Shown here: piece by piece, positions 7,779-15,983 of the stretch
Numbering within the stretch: the stretch's first letter is position 1
How the letters are laid out: the number at the start of each line of letters is the position of its first letter
NCBI RefSeq assembly: GCF_028746185.1
Contig: NZ_JAQIVH010000007.1
Location: forward strand, 1-64,000
Direction of reading: 5' to 3'
DNA from: Paenibacillus_E qinlingensis
GTDB lineage: Bacteria > Bacillota > Bacilli > Paenibacillales > NBRC-103111
DNA length: 64,000 nucleotides
Translations under genes and position numbers: made by a program
The notes under the pieces: generated by a model
What the model saw: the letters and a program-made list of their open reading frames with translations, nothing else
Told to the model about the DNA's origin: nothing
Database searches by the model: none

Positions 7779-8666
7779 GTGAGTGTAACGATACAGAAAA
7801 GCTACCGCGAGGATGCTAGCGGTGTAGGCACGCTATACCTGGTTGCCACGCCAATCGGCAACCTTGAAGATATGACCTTCCGCGCGATCCGCACGCTGAA
7901 GGAAGTAAGCATGATTGCCGCGGAAGACACGCGGCAAACACGCAAGCTGCTGACCCATTTTGAAGTCGCGACGCGACTGGTCAGCTATCATGAACACAAC
8001 AAGCAAGCAAGCGGCCCGGAGCTGGTCCGCTTGCTGCTTGAAGGGCAGAGCATCGCGCTAGTCAGCGATGCCGGCCTGCCGGCCATTTCCGACCCAGGTT
8101 ATGACCTGGTGCGGATGGCCGTAGATGAGGGCGTGCCGGTGGTGCCCATCCCCGGCGCCAATGCGGCCCTGTCGGCGCTGATTGCATCAGGCCTGCCGAC
8201 AGAGCGATTCGCCTTCGTCGGATTTCTCCCCAGGGAGAAAAAGGACCAGACGAAGTTGCTTGAAGGGCTGCAGCATGTGCAAGACACATTGCTGTTCTAT
8301 GAATCGCCGCACCGCGTGGAGAAAACACTTCTGCGCATGGCGGAAGTGTGGGGGGCGGAGCGCAGGGTTTGTCTCGCCCGCGAGATAACGAAGCGGTACG
8401 AGGAGTTCCTGCGGGGCACGATCGCAGAGTGCCTCGCGCATTTGGAGCAGTACCCGCCGCAGGGGGAGTACTGCGTGATCGCCGAGGGCGCATCCGACGC
8501 GGCAGTGCAGGAAGCGGCTGATGGTTGGTGGGAAGCGAAATCGCTCGGCGAGCATGTTGCCCACTACGAGGAGCGCGGGATCGATCGCAAGGATGCGCTG
8601 AAGCTGGTTGCAACGGATCGCGGATTATCGAAGCGTGATGTCTATAATGCGTTACTGGAGCGCTAA
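7779..8666 (+). CDS. rsmI: 16S rRNA (cytidine-1402-2'-O)-methyltransferase RsmI
   Basis: A 295-residue tetrapyrrole-methylase-fold enzyme that 2'-O-methylates C1402 of 16S rRNA. Diagnostic motifs are GTLYLVATPIGNLEDMTFRA, AAEDTRQTRKLL, SDAGLPAISDPGY and PGANAALSALIASGLP. GTG 7779 is chosen because GAGGG lies eight bases upstream; an in-frame ATG at 7761 adds six residues and has a weak site. From about 8000 to 8560 the coding sequence is clearly more GC-rich than its neighbours, mostly at third positions. Confidence 0.93.
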   Translation: MSVTIQKSYREDASGVGTLYLVATPIGNLEDMTFRAIRTLKEVSMIAAEDTRQTRKLLTHFEVATRLVSYHEHNKQASGPELVRLLLEGQSIALVSDAGLPAISDPGYDLVRMAVDEGVPVVPIPGANAALSALIASGLPTERFAFVGFLPREKKDQTKLLEGLQHVQDTLLFYESPHRVEKTLLRMAEVWGAERRVCLAREITKRYEEFLRGTIAECLAHLEQYPPQGEYCVIAEGASDAAVQEAADGWWEAKSLGEHVAHYEERGIDRKDALKLVATDRGLSKRDVYNALLER

Positions 8667-8769
8667 GGTGCCAAGCAAGGGATATAAAGAAAGAGTGCTG
8701 TCCCACGCGTTACGGATAAATGAAAGATTGTGGCTTGGCGAACACAGGTTGTGACTACTGATTCGGTGT

Positions 8770-8956
8770 TTAGATGTATAAACTACAGCTAATTTACTCG
8801 AATCTGACGTATTTTCGGAATTAGATGGAAAAGGTACATCTAATTCTTAGAAAGATTGAAGAATCGAGCCAATCGAGGGAAATTACCTACAGGAAATACA
8901 GTTATTCTTTGGAATTGAAGAAACCCCCTTTAAATAGATGGAGAAAATCCAGTTAG
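8770..8956. repeat. Four-unit inverted-repeat element, copy B
   Basis: Four 23-bp units start at 8770, 8821, 8883 and 8934 (steps 51, 62, 51), with arms TTAGATGTA/TACAGCTAA, TTAGATGGA/TACATCTAA, TTACCTACA/TACAGTTAT and ATAGATGGA/TCCAGTTAG around 5-bp centres. The first inter-unit gap shares CGAAT with copies A and C, but most gap sequence differs. It lies in the 580-bp gene-free stretch between rsmI and abrB, which otherwise shows only the abrB terminator. Confidence 0.8.
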
Positions 8957-9135
8957 ATTGCGAGAACAGGTTTCTCATTCATTTTTCTCATTCATCGGCC
9001 AATAACGAAAAGCGAGGCTGTTTCTAAAAGTCCAAATAGACCTTTGAGACATCCTCTATCCATCTACCATATCTAGGCTTGCGAATTTCATGATTTATGT
9101 AAGAATAGGTGTCTTCTATCTTCTAAGGTCTATAC

Positions 9136-9180
9136 AAAAAAAGATCTCTAACCCGTGGCCGAAGCCATCAAAGTTAGAGA
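9136..9180 (-). terminator. Terminator downstream of abrB
   Basis: On the minus strand, TCTCTAAC ... GTTAGAGA form a stem that includes an inner GGC-ttcg-GCC hairpin; it is followed by TCTTTTTTT. It lies about 70 bases past the abrB stop. Confidence 0.8.
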
Positions 9181-9250
9181 TGAAAGGAGATATGAAAAAG
9201 GTTAGAATTACCAATAGGATAAGTGCTACTTCTATTATATACTACTTTTC

Positions 9251-9505
9251 TTATTTTGTCACAGGTGTTGGCATTTCTGCTAAACAAATATGACAAACAA
9301 TTTTTCCTTTGAAGTACGATACATTCTCCGCATTGCCACAGAAGATACAAGCTGGCTCATATTTCTTCAGCATGATGCGCTCACCGTCTACATATATTTC
9401 CAAAGCGTCTTTCTCGCCAATACCCAATGTGCGGCGCAGCTCGATAGGAATAACAACGCGTCCTAGTTCGTCCACTTTTCTAACAATTCCTGTAGATTTC
9501 ATCAT
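9251..9505 (-). CDS. abrB: Transition-state regulator AbrB, with C-terminal zinc-knuckle-like CxxC pair
   Basis: An 84-residue DNA-binding regulator of the AbrB/MazE/SpoVT fold that represses stationary-phase and sporulation genes. Residues 3-50 (KSTGIVRKVDELGRVVIP onward) are nearly identical to B. subtilis AbrB. The C-terminal part differs: it carries C53xxC56 and C71xxC74, which looks like a small zinc ribbon in place of the B. subtilis multimerisation domain. Two adjacent ATGs occur; AAAGGGG lies about 10 bases upstream. A tandem pair of Spo0A-box-like sites lies upstream, fitting the classic repression of abrB by Spo0A~P. It could be the paralogue Abh, but promoter sites favour AbrB. Confidence 0.85.
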   Translation of the reverse strand: MMKSTGIVRKVDELGRVVIPIELRRTLGIGEKDALEIYVDGERIMLKKYEPACIFCGNAENVSYFKGKIVCHICLAEMPTPVTK

Positions 9506-9546
9506 ATATATAAAACCCCTTTCGATTTTATCAATTTTTTATCAAT

Positions 9547-9563
9547 ATCGTCATGTTTCGACA
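9547..9563 (-). promoter_or_regulatory. Tandem Spo0A boxes upstream of abrB
   Basis: On the minus strand TGTCGAA (9557-9563) is followed by TGACGAT (9547-9553). The first is a perfect 0A box (TGNCGAA) and the second differs at the last base. They are 10 bp apart, one helical turn, as in the B. subtilis abrB operator. Confidence 0.7.
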
Positions 9564-9791
9564 TTTACTTAAGACTTATGATACCAACGATTCCCAAAAT
9601 AGTCAACCATATTTTCGCTGAAAACAAGTGGTTTCATCCCAATTATTATTATTTAGGTAACAAGGTAAAAAACGATGATGTCGCTATCTACAAGGGGTTG
9701 TAAGGATTATATTACGCGCTTTTCAAATGCCTATTTCTTAAGAGGTGCTGGAAAATAAGCGATCGATCTATGAATAAATTGGAATTTGAAA

Positions 9792-9839
9792 TTCGACAAT
9801 AATCGACACTGTAAAAGGTTTCATGTCGAAAATGTCGAA
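9792..9839 (+). promoter_or_regulatory. Cluster of four Spo0A boxes upstream of the HD-domain gene
   Basis: TTCGACA (9792-9798) and ATCGACA (9802-9808) are 0A boxes on the minus strand (the latter with one mismatch), 10 bp apart. TGTCGAA at 9824-9830 and at 9833-9839 are perfect boxes on the plus strand, 9 bp apart. The cluster ends 34 bp before the ATG at 9874, and a TATATT that could be a -10 lies within the gap. Confidence 0.65.
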
Positions 9840-9873
9840 ATTACTTAACTATATTAAGGGAGGTTCAAACTGT

Positions 9874-11151
9874 ATGAATGAAGAGAAGGTATTTAAAGAT
9901 CCCGTTCACAAATACATTTATGTGCAAGACGATACGATTTGGGATTTGGTTAATACCCGTGAGTTTCAACGGTTGCGCCGCATTCGTCAATTGGGCACAT
10001 CCTATTTAACTTTTCATGGTGCTGAGCATAGCCGTTTCTCCCACTCGCTTGGTGTTTATGAAATTACGCGGAAAATTATTTCGCAATTCGAACGCAATCA
10101 CTATGAGGATTGGCCGAAAGAGGAGCGTCTGCTATGTCTATGCGCAGCATTGCTGCATGATTTGGGACATGGTCCGTTCTCGCACTCGATTGAGAAAGCG
10201 TTCGGCACAAGGCACGAGGACTGGTCCTGCCGAATCGTGCTAGGGGATACCGAGGTGAACGAAGTGCTGAGTCGTGTCTCGCCTGATTTTCCGAAGAAGG
10301 TAGCAGGTGTCATCTGTAAATCTTATAGTGAAGAGATTGTCGTCAGCTTGGTTTCTAGTCAGTTGGATGCGGACCGAATGGATTATTTGCTGCGCGATGC
10401 TTACTTTACGGGTGTGAACTATGGCACATTTGATCTTGAGCGTATTCTTCGTGTGATTAGACCTTACAAAGGGCATATTGTTGTCAAAGAGAGCGGTATG
10501 CATGCTGTTGAGGATTATCTAATGTCGCGTTATCAAATGTACTGGCAGGTCTACTTTCATCCAGTTACGAGAAGCGCAGAAATTCTTTTGCATAAAGTAT
10601 TTGCACGTGCTAAGCATTTGTATGAGGAAGGCTATACATTCGGATTCATGGTTGAGCCCATTCTTCATCTCATTCAGAATCAAATCTCTTTAGAGGATTA
10701 TTTACTGCTGGATGAGTCTGTCATGCAAACGATGCTGACCTTTTGGAGTCAAGAGAAGGATGATATGCTGGCAGATATGTGCAAACGATTCTTGGACCGT
10801 AAATTGTACAAGTACAGTACCTTTGATGGAGATCAGGAGCAACTCATTCAACGTATGGAAAAAGTGATGAGAGAAGTTGGTTTCGATCCGACCTACTATA
10901 TGGAGATCGATTTCCCATCGAATCAATCCTATGACGTGTACAGAGCTGGTGAAAACGATGATAATTTGCCAATCCTTCTGATCGATCATAAGGAGACCTT
11001 AACTGAGATTACGCATCGATCCGAAATTGTACAGTCCATTAGTGGCTTCCAGATGGGGAAACATCATGTGTACTATCCAGAGGAGTTTCTTGAGCGGTTG
11101 AATGCTGAAGATTATCCAGACGTTTGGGAGATGTTGGGGGAGCAAGAGTAA
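9874..11151 (+). CDS. HD-domain phosphohydrolase (YwfO-like)
   Basis: A 425-residue metal-dependent phosphohydrolase of the HD superfamily, close to B. subtilis YwfO; relatives hydrolyse nucleotides such as dNTPs, but the substrate here is not evident. Metal ligands are seen as H52/H57 in GAEHSRFSHSLG and H95-D96 in LLHDLGHGPFSHS, with a later Asp in SQLDADRMDYLLRDA. ATG 9874 is chosen (GGGAGG 10 bases upstream, and MNEEKVFKDPVHKYIYV aligns with the family); an upstream in-frame ATG at 9823 would overlap the Spo0A boxes. In B. subtilis ywfO is not at this locus. Divergent from abrB. Confidence 0.85.
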   Translation: MNEEKVFKDPVHKYIYVQDDTIWDLVNTREFQRLRRIRQLGTSYLTFHGAEHSRFSHSLGVYEITRKIISQFERNHYEDWPKEERLLCLCAALLHDLGHGPFSHSIEKAFGTRHEDWSCRIVLGDTEVNEVLSRVSPDFPKKVAGVICKSYSEEIVVSLVSSQLDADRMDYLLRDAYFTGVNYGTFDLERILRVIRPYKGHIVVKESGMHAVEDYLMSRYQMYWQVYFHPVTRSAEILLHKVFARAKHLYEEGYTFGFMVEPILHLIQNQISLEDYLLLDESVMQTMLTFWSQEKDDMLADMCKRFLDRKLYKYSTFDGDQEQLIQRMEKVMREVGFDPTYYMEIDFPSNQSYDVYRAGENDDNLPILLIDHKETLTEITHRSEIVQSISGFQMGKHHVYYPEEFLERLNAEDYPDVWEMLGEQE

Positions 11152-11231
11152 GCAGGTATAAGAAGGAATAAGAAGCTATAAGCAAAAGACGGATCATCCA
11201 TACATATTCAGCTACATAAGGGAGAACAGAC

Positions 11232-11999
11232 ATGCTAACAGATTCACACACACATTTAAATGCGGAGCAATTCAAAGAAGATCAAGATGAAGTTATTAAG
11301 CGGGCGTTAGAGGCCGGCGTTACGAGAATTGTAAATGTTGGCTTTAATCGAGAAACGATTCCTAGCTCAATCGAGCTTGCTGAGAAATACGATTGGATTT
11401 ATTCGACAGTTGGCTGGCATCCTGTAGATGCGATAGATATGATGCCTGGCGATTTGGAATGGATTGAGTCCTTATGCCAGCATGAGAAGGTAGTCGCGAT
11501 CGGGGAGATTGGTCTGGACTATTACTGGGACAAGTCGCCTAAGGATGTTCAGCAACGAGTCTTTCGGGAGCAGATTCGGCTTGCGCGTAAACTGGGGATG
11601 CCCATTGTGATTCATAATCGGGATGCACATCAAGACATTTTAACGATTCTCAAAGAAGAGAAGGCAGCGGAGGTTGGGGGTATCATGCATTGCTTCTCGG
11701 GCAGTTGGGAGACAGCGAAGCAGTGTCTGGATATGAATTTTCATATTTCCTTTGGAGGCCCTGTTACGTTCAAAAATGCGGTACAGCCCAAAGAAGTGCT
11801 GGCGAAAGTTCCGCTTGATCGTTTATTGATTGAAACGGATGCGCCGTACTTAACGCCACATCCTTTCCGCGGTAAGCGCAACGAAACTGGTTATGTTCGC
11901 TTGGTAGCTGAGACTGCCGCGGAAATTCGGGGAATGACGCTGGAAGAGATAGCTGAAATTACAACAAACAATGCGATTCGCTTACTCGGCCTCAAGTAA
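11232..11999 (+). CDS. tatD: TatD family metal-dependent DNase (YabD)
   Basis: A 255-residue TIM-barrel hydrolase, predicted to act as a 3'-5' DNase. Family motifs: TDSHTHLNA at the N-terminus (two metal-binding His), GEIGLDYYWD, IHNRDAH, IMHCFSGSW and ETDAPYLTPHPFRGKRNE. AAGGGAG lies upstream of the ATG. The 3' end overlaps the convergent ecsB by 18 bp, so both genes share their terminal sequence and no separate terminator is visible between them. Confidence 0.93.
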   Translation: MLTDSHTHLNAEQFKEDQDEVIKRALEAGVTRIVNVGFNRETIPSSIELAEKYDWIYSTVGWHPVDAIDMMPGDLEWIESLCQHEKVVAIGEIGLDYYWDKSPKDVQQRVFREQIRLARKLGMPIVIHNRDAHQDILTILKEEKAAEVGGIMHCFSGSWETAKQCLDMNFHISFGGPVTFKNAVQPKEVLAKVPLDRLLIETDAPYLTPHPFRGKRNETGYVRLVAETAAEIRGMTLEEIAEITTNNAIRLLGLK

Positions 12000-13232
12000 G
12001 GCATTTTTCTTGAACTTCTGACGTAGGATAACGCCGCATGCGAAAGAAATGAAGGCAAGACCGAGCAAAGGGACTACGAGATACTGGATGGGGGTTCCCA
12101 TCATAAATGGAATCGTTAGGATGACAAGCTCAAGTAAGAGGGTTAGCCAGATGATAAAGGCTAGAGAACCTGCTCTTGTTTGGGGCTCCAATGGATACAT
12201 TTGAATCCAAAACGTATAGCGATGCGAACGCTCTAATGAAGTAAGCTGAACGATCGAGATCACAAGCGCGATGAGTAGGATGACGCTGCGTGCAGTCGTG
12301 GAGTCTGCAACGGCTAGGGCTAGGATGCCAATCACAGTCAGACGGAGCACAATAGCGAACATTTCGGTGCGCAGTAATGTCTTCATATATAAGTAGAGAA
12401 ACGCCGAATCCTGTCGAAATGGAATCGTTCGGGTAATCCCGCTGATCCAACCTCGGCGGGCTATTCGTGTTGGCAATTGAGGTACATCCACGAACCAGTT
12501 GAAGAAGGCATAGAGTCTAGCTTGCTGTTGCTTCTCTTTGGCAATCAGGTAGTCCCAACCAATGACATATTTACCCGCGTATCGAAATGCAATCAGCCAA
12601 ATAAATACAAGAAGTAGGGCAGCTAGGCTTGCCCATAAACTGCTGTAGTGAAACTGGATCGTAACTAAGGCAAGTGATGCCACCCATCGAAAACAAACAG
12701 ACACGAATCGAGTTCGTTCAGCGGCAAATCTGCCTTCCTGCCAACTCACTAATAGGTTTGCTACTTTTAATAGAAGCAATAGAGCAAAAATGAGAATAAA
12801 TGGTTGTGCTTCGGTACCAAGACAGTGTTTATATAGGGGTCTTACTGCGACCCAACCGAGAAATAACCAAACACCCTGAAGTGATAGGCTATACAGAAAG
12901 CTGCTTCGGAAGTAGGCCCCCATTTCATGTTCAATCCGCAATAGAAACATACGATCAGCACTGCGAGTCAGCGTTCGAATGGAGCTTGAAGCGACGAATG
13001 GAACCAGTACAAGCAACACGATCCATAGATATGGATAATCTGTCGGAAGACGCTGTAATGTTTTTGCATAATAATAGGAAGAAACGATGACAAGAAACAA
13101 CAAGAAGCCGATAAAGTTACTCCGTGCGGCATACTGCCAATACCCCATCGATTCCTTCATATAGTGTTGAAAACGCTGCTTCCATAATGCCTGTGTGTTA
13201 AATGCAGGTGTACTATCCGCTATGTGACTCAT
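11982..13232 (-). CDS. ecsB: ABC transporter permease EcsB
   Basis: A 416-residue membrane protein partnering EcsA. The sequence has many hydrophobic segments (for example FIGFLLFLVIVSSYYYA near residue 41 and several pairs in the C-terminal half), consistent with about ten passes, and EcsB-typical LPTDYPYLWIV after the first segment. In B. subtilis EcsAB affects regulated intramembrane proteolysis by RasP, secretion and competence; its substrate is unknown. The ATG overlaps the ecsA stop (ATGA), indicating coupled translation. ecsAB is not at this position in B. subtilis. Confidence 0.85.
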   Translation of the reverse strand: MSHIADSTPAFNTQALWKQRFQHYMKESMGYWQYAARSNFIGFLLFLVIVSSYYYAKTLQRLPTDYPYLWIVLLVLVPFVASSSIRTLTRSADRMFLLRIEHEMGAYFRSSFLYSLSLQGVWLFLGWVAVRPLYKHCLGTEAQPFILIFALLLLLKVANLLVSWQEGRFAAERTRFVSVCFRWVASLALVTIQFHYSSLWASLAALLLVFIWLIAFRYAGKYVIGWDYLIAKEKQQQARLYAFFNWFVDVPQLPTRIARRGWISGITRTIPFRQDSAFLYLYMKTLLRTEMFAIVLRLTVIGILALAVADSTTARSVILLIALVISIVQLTSLERSHRYTFWIQMYPLEPQTRAGSLAFIIWLTLLLELVILTIPFMMGTPIQYLVVPLLGLAFISFACGVILRQKFKKNALLEAE

Positions 13233-13972
13233 GCCATGTCTCCTTGCACGAGCTTGTAGAAGATGTCGTCTAATGACGCCTGAGGCAGGGACGTTTGGGC
13301 GCGTAATTCGACTAAATCTCCCTGCGCAACCATGTGGCCTTTATGAAGAACGACATAACCATCGCAATATTTTTCAATTGTAGACAAAATGTGTGAGGAA
13401 ATGAGAAAGGAAGCACCTTTCTTCTTCATTTGAACCATGAGATCAAGCAAGGAACGAATAGCTAAAGGGTCGAGTCCGAGAAACGGTTCATCGATAATAT
13501 ATAAAGAGGGTTCGATGAGGAAAGCGTTCATGATCATGACCTTCTGCTTCATCCCTTTGGATAAATGACTTGCGAAGCTATTCAGCTTGTCTTTCATTTG
13601 AAACTGCTCTAATAAGGATCGAGAACGGGTTTCGTAATCGGCCTTCGAAATACCGTAAGCCATCGCTGTTAGCTCGAGGTGTTCGCGAATCGTAAGTTCT
13701 TCATATAACTCCGGACTTTCAGGCACATAAGCATAAGTTGCGCGGTAGGGCAGCGGATTTTCGGCTAACGTTAAGCCGTTAATGCGAATGGACCCTTTCT
13801 GCGGTTGAAGCAGTCCAAGAATATTTTTGATCGTGGTACTTTTTCCTGCACCATTAAGTCCAATTAGCCCCATCATTTCACCTTGACGTATCGAGAAGGT
13901 AAGGTCATGAAGAACGGGTTTGTTGGGTAAATATCCACCGAATAAAGCGTTTACTTGCAAGATGGGACCCAT
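13229..13972 (-). CDS. ecsA: ABC transporter ATP-binding protein EcsA
   Basis: A 247-residue ATPase subunit with Walker A GLNGAGKST, signature motif LSKGMKQKVM, Walker B SLYIIDEPFLGLDP and the H-loop SSHILST. The phrase YVPESPELYEELTIREHLELTAMAYG is characteristic of EcsA (shown here as SPELYEELTIREHLE). The start at 13972 is chosen because GGGAGG lies eight bases upstream; an open frame to 14014 adds 14 residues without support. It forms a two-gene unit with ecsB, transcribed away from yabE. Confidence 0.9.
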   Translation of the reverse strand: MGPILQVNALFGGYLPNKPVLHDLTFSIRQGEMMGLIGLNGAGKSTTIKNILGLLQPQKGSIRINGLTLAENPLPYRATYAYVPESPELYEELTIREHLELTAMAYGISKADYETRSRSLLEQFQMKDKLNSFASHLSKGMKQKVMIMNAFLIEPSLYIIDEPFLGLDPLAIRSLLDLMVQMKKKGASFLISSHILSTIEKYCDGYVVLHKGHMVAQGDLVELRAQTSLPQASLDDIFYKLVQGDMA

Positions 13973-14183
13973 CTCAATTGCCTCCCTAAATAGCAAAATT
14001 TTGGTATTTTTCATTCAAATACTTCCAGAATCATTATAAACAAATTTGCATTCTTAGCCTAGTTTTGATCATTATATACTGAAAAATCGCGTATACGTAC
14101 GTTAAAGTTAGACACGTGTAGATATAAGTGGATTATATATGAAAAATAATCGAAATTTAATCGATTTAGCCCTTTTTAACGGG

Positions 14184-14222
14184 TGTTAATCCCTTTACAG
14201 GTTGGGATTAACAGCGTAATAT
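14184..14222 (+). promoter_or_regulatory. Sigma-A-type promoter of the yabE leader with overlapping inverted repeat
   Basis: TTTACA (14194-14199), 17-bp spacer, TAATAT (14217-14222); transcription would start about 30 bases before the riboswitch. A perfect 10-bp inverted repeat TGTTAATCCC/GGGATTAACA (14184-14193 and 14204-14213) brackets the -35 element and could be an operator. Confidence 0.5.
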
Positions 14223-14260
14223 ACTTTTCATAATAACTTAATATCCAATTTGCCAATTTT

Positions 14261-14450
14261 CCATTCGCTGAGTTCCAAATGTGGGAACGGGGGAACCACT
14301 GCAAGCTTAATGAGCATACCAATGCGGTTAAGTAAGCAGAGAGTAACAGGGGTGAATCATAGACGTCAAACAAGCAGTTTGCGTCTACGTAGGGCGACTC
14401 TCACGTCCGAATCCGTCAGCTAACCTCGTAAGCGTAAGAGAGGTAACGAT
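14261..14450 (+). promoter_or_regulatory. Cyclic di-AMP riboswitch (ydaO/yuaA type) in the yabE leader
   Basis: The 5' leader carries the hallmark conserved blocks of the ydaO-yuaA RNA: GGGGGAACC near 14289, GGGGTGAATC near 14349, AGGGCGACTC near 14391, and CCGAATCCGTCAGCTAACC then CTCGTAAGCG near 14407-14434. The first block follows TTCGCTGAG, which pairs with the terminal AGCG to form the closing helix. This class binds c-di-AMP and normally lowers expression of cell-wall hydrolase and osmolyte genes by transcription termination; a strong terminator lies 37 bases downstream. Boundaries are approximate. Confidence 0.92.
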
Positions 14451-14486
14451 TGTCGTGCGTGCTATTTGTATTTCACTATGCAAACT

Positions 14487-14523
14487 AAGCCAGCGAGAAG
14501 AGTCCTCTTCTTGCTGGCTTTTT
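14487..14523 (+). terminator. Riboswitch expression-platform terminator
   Basis: AAGCCAGC-g-AGAAGA / TCTTCT-t-GCTGGCTT hairpin with a T-run, between the c-di-AMP aptamer and yabE. It is expected to form when ligand is bound. Confidence 0.88.
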
Positions 14524-14729
14524 GTCCACATACAGGGTTCTACACAGATCATAAGACATAAAATAACCCGGAATTCATAGGATGATGAATAGGTAAAAGG
14601 GGGGGACGACCAGATTCAGCGAAGTCACTTGCTGATGATGGCGAGCGTTAAGTTAAACTAAAAACCTTAGTCGCGTCAAATTAATCATGCTGTAACCTGG
14701 CGGCGAGGCTTTGAAGGAGGACCGAAGAA

Positions 14730-15869
14730 GTGGGCAGTATCTCAATTAGCGAGACCCATGTAAAACGATCATCCAGCATGTCCTTCGCATTGCGATGGAA
14801 GCATGAAAACTTGCGTTTGATTTTAAGCCTAGCTATAATCTCAATCGCAATGACTTTCATGTTTTTGGTGTTGTTGTACGGAACGGCTACCAAGAGCGTA
14901 TCCGTGGTTGTTAATGGACAAGAAACTATTGTGCACACGAAGCAATGGGTCCTGCAACGCCTACTGGATGAACAAGCCATAAAGATTGGTGAGCACGATG
15001 AAATTTCAGCTTCACTCACGACCAAGCTCAAGGGTGGAGACAAAATTGTTATCGAGCATGCCTCACCGATTCAATTGACTGCTGATGGAAAGACCACCAC
15101 TGTTTACACAACTGCAAGAACGGTAGAAAGTGCATTGCAACGTTTAAATATTGCACTTGGGGAGAACGATCGTATTTCTCCCGAACCGACGTCCGCTCTT
15201 ATCACAGGCGATGAAATCAAGATCGTCCGTGTGAAAAAAGAGACGGAGGAAGTCTCTGAACCGATCGCATTCGAGACAGAGAAAAAGAATGACGCATCTT
15301 TACTTAAAGGGAAAGAGCAAGTGGTCCAAGAAGGTAAAGAAGGCGTATTGGTCAAGAAGAAAGAAAAGACTTTCGAGGACGGTGTTTTAGTCGCGGAAGC
15401 AGTTGTGGGTGAAGAAGTACAAACAGAAAGTGTTAAGAAAGTAGTATCCATAGGCACGAAAAATCCTGTGGTTGTTCTCTCCGCCTCTTCACCGAGTGTG
15501 GATGAGGTCTCCAAGAATGGTGTGACTTTCGGCTACAAACAAATTCTCAAAAACGTGAAGCTGACTGCTTACTCAGCGGACGCTGCGTCGACAGGCAAAA
15601 CCGAGGGCTCCTCTGGGTATGGTAAAACCTACACAGGTACTACCGTGACGGAAGGGCGTACAATTGCCGTCGATCCGAAAGTTATTCCGCTTGGTTGGTG
15701 GGTGTATATTGAAGGGATTGGTTTCCGTCGTGCTGAGGATATTGGCAGCGGCGTGAAAGGCCAAATGATCGATGTATACTATGAAGATCACGGTTATGCA
15801 AATAAATTCGGCACGAAGCAAGGGTACACCGTGTATGTGGTTGGCCCTACAAAACCGTCCCAAAACTAA
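14730..15869 (+). CDS. yabE: YabE-type cell-wall protein (DUF348/G5/3D domains)
   Basis: A 379-residue secreted or membrane-anchored wall-remodelling protein. An N-terminal transmembrane segment (residues ~32-52) is followed by two ubiquitin-like DUF348 repeats (~57-170), a charged G5-like region (~170-240) and a C-terminal 3D domain with the three conserved Asp (AYSADAAS, TIAVDPKVIPLGWWVYIEG, AEDIGSGVKGQMIDVYY). The 3D domain resembles lytic transglycosylase MltA/Rpf-like cores, so peptidoglycan cleavage is inferred. GTG start with AAGGAGG nine bases upstream. The c-di-AMP riboswitch leader at 14261 predicts control by this messenger. Confidence 0.9.
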   Translation: MGSISISETHVKRSSSMSFALRWKHENLRLILSLAIISIAMTFMFLVLLYGTATKSVSVVVNGQETIVHTKQWVLQRLLDEQAIKIGEHDEISASLTTKLKGGDKIVIEHASPIQLTADGKTTTVYTTARTVESALQRLNIALGENDRISPEPTSALITGDEIKIVRVKKETEEVSEPIAFETEKKNDASLLKGKEQVVQEGKEGVLVKKKEKTFEDGVLVAEAVVGEEVQTESVKKVVSIGTKNPVVVLSASSPSVDEVSKNGVTFGYKQILKNVKLTAYSADAASTGKTEGSSGYGKTYTGTTVTEGRTIAVDPKVIPLGWWVYIEGIGFRRAEDIGSGVKGQMIDVYYEDHGYANKFGTKQGYTVYVVGPTKPSQN

Positions 15870-15934
15870 CGTGTAAACGGTAGTTACAGCGGGAACACTA
15901 CTAAATACACGTAGCTTGGCATCTGCCTGCGCGA

Positions 15935-15960
15935 AAGAAGAGGAGACCCCTCTTCTTTTT
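15935..15960 (+). terminator. Terminator after yabE
   Basis: AGAAGAGG/CCTCTTCT hairpin followed by TTTTT. Confidence 0.85.
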
Positions 15961-15983
15961 CTGCGTACTGGGGAAGGAAAACG

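Noticed and set aside
9090..9293. Plus-strand ORF of 67 codons (or 33 from ATG 9192 with AAAGGAG two bases before it)
   Set aside because: It overlaps the abrB 3' end and its terminator; ribosome-site spacing is too short and composition is not protein-like.
12800..13090. Plus-strand 96-codon ORF
   Set aside because: Antisense shadow of ecsB, without a ribosome-binding site.
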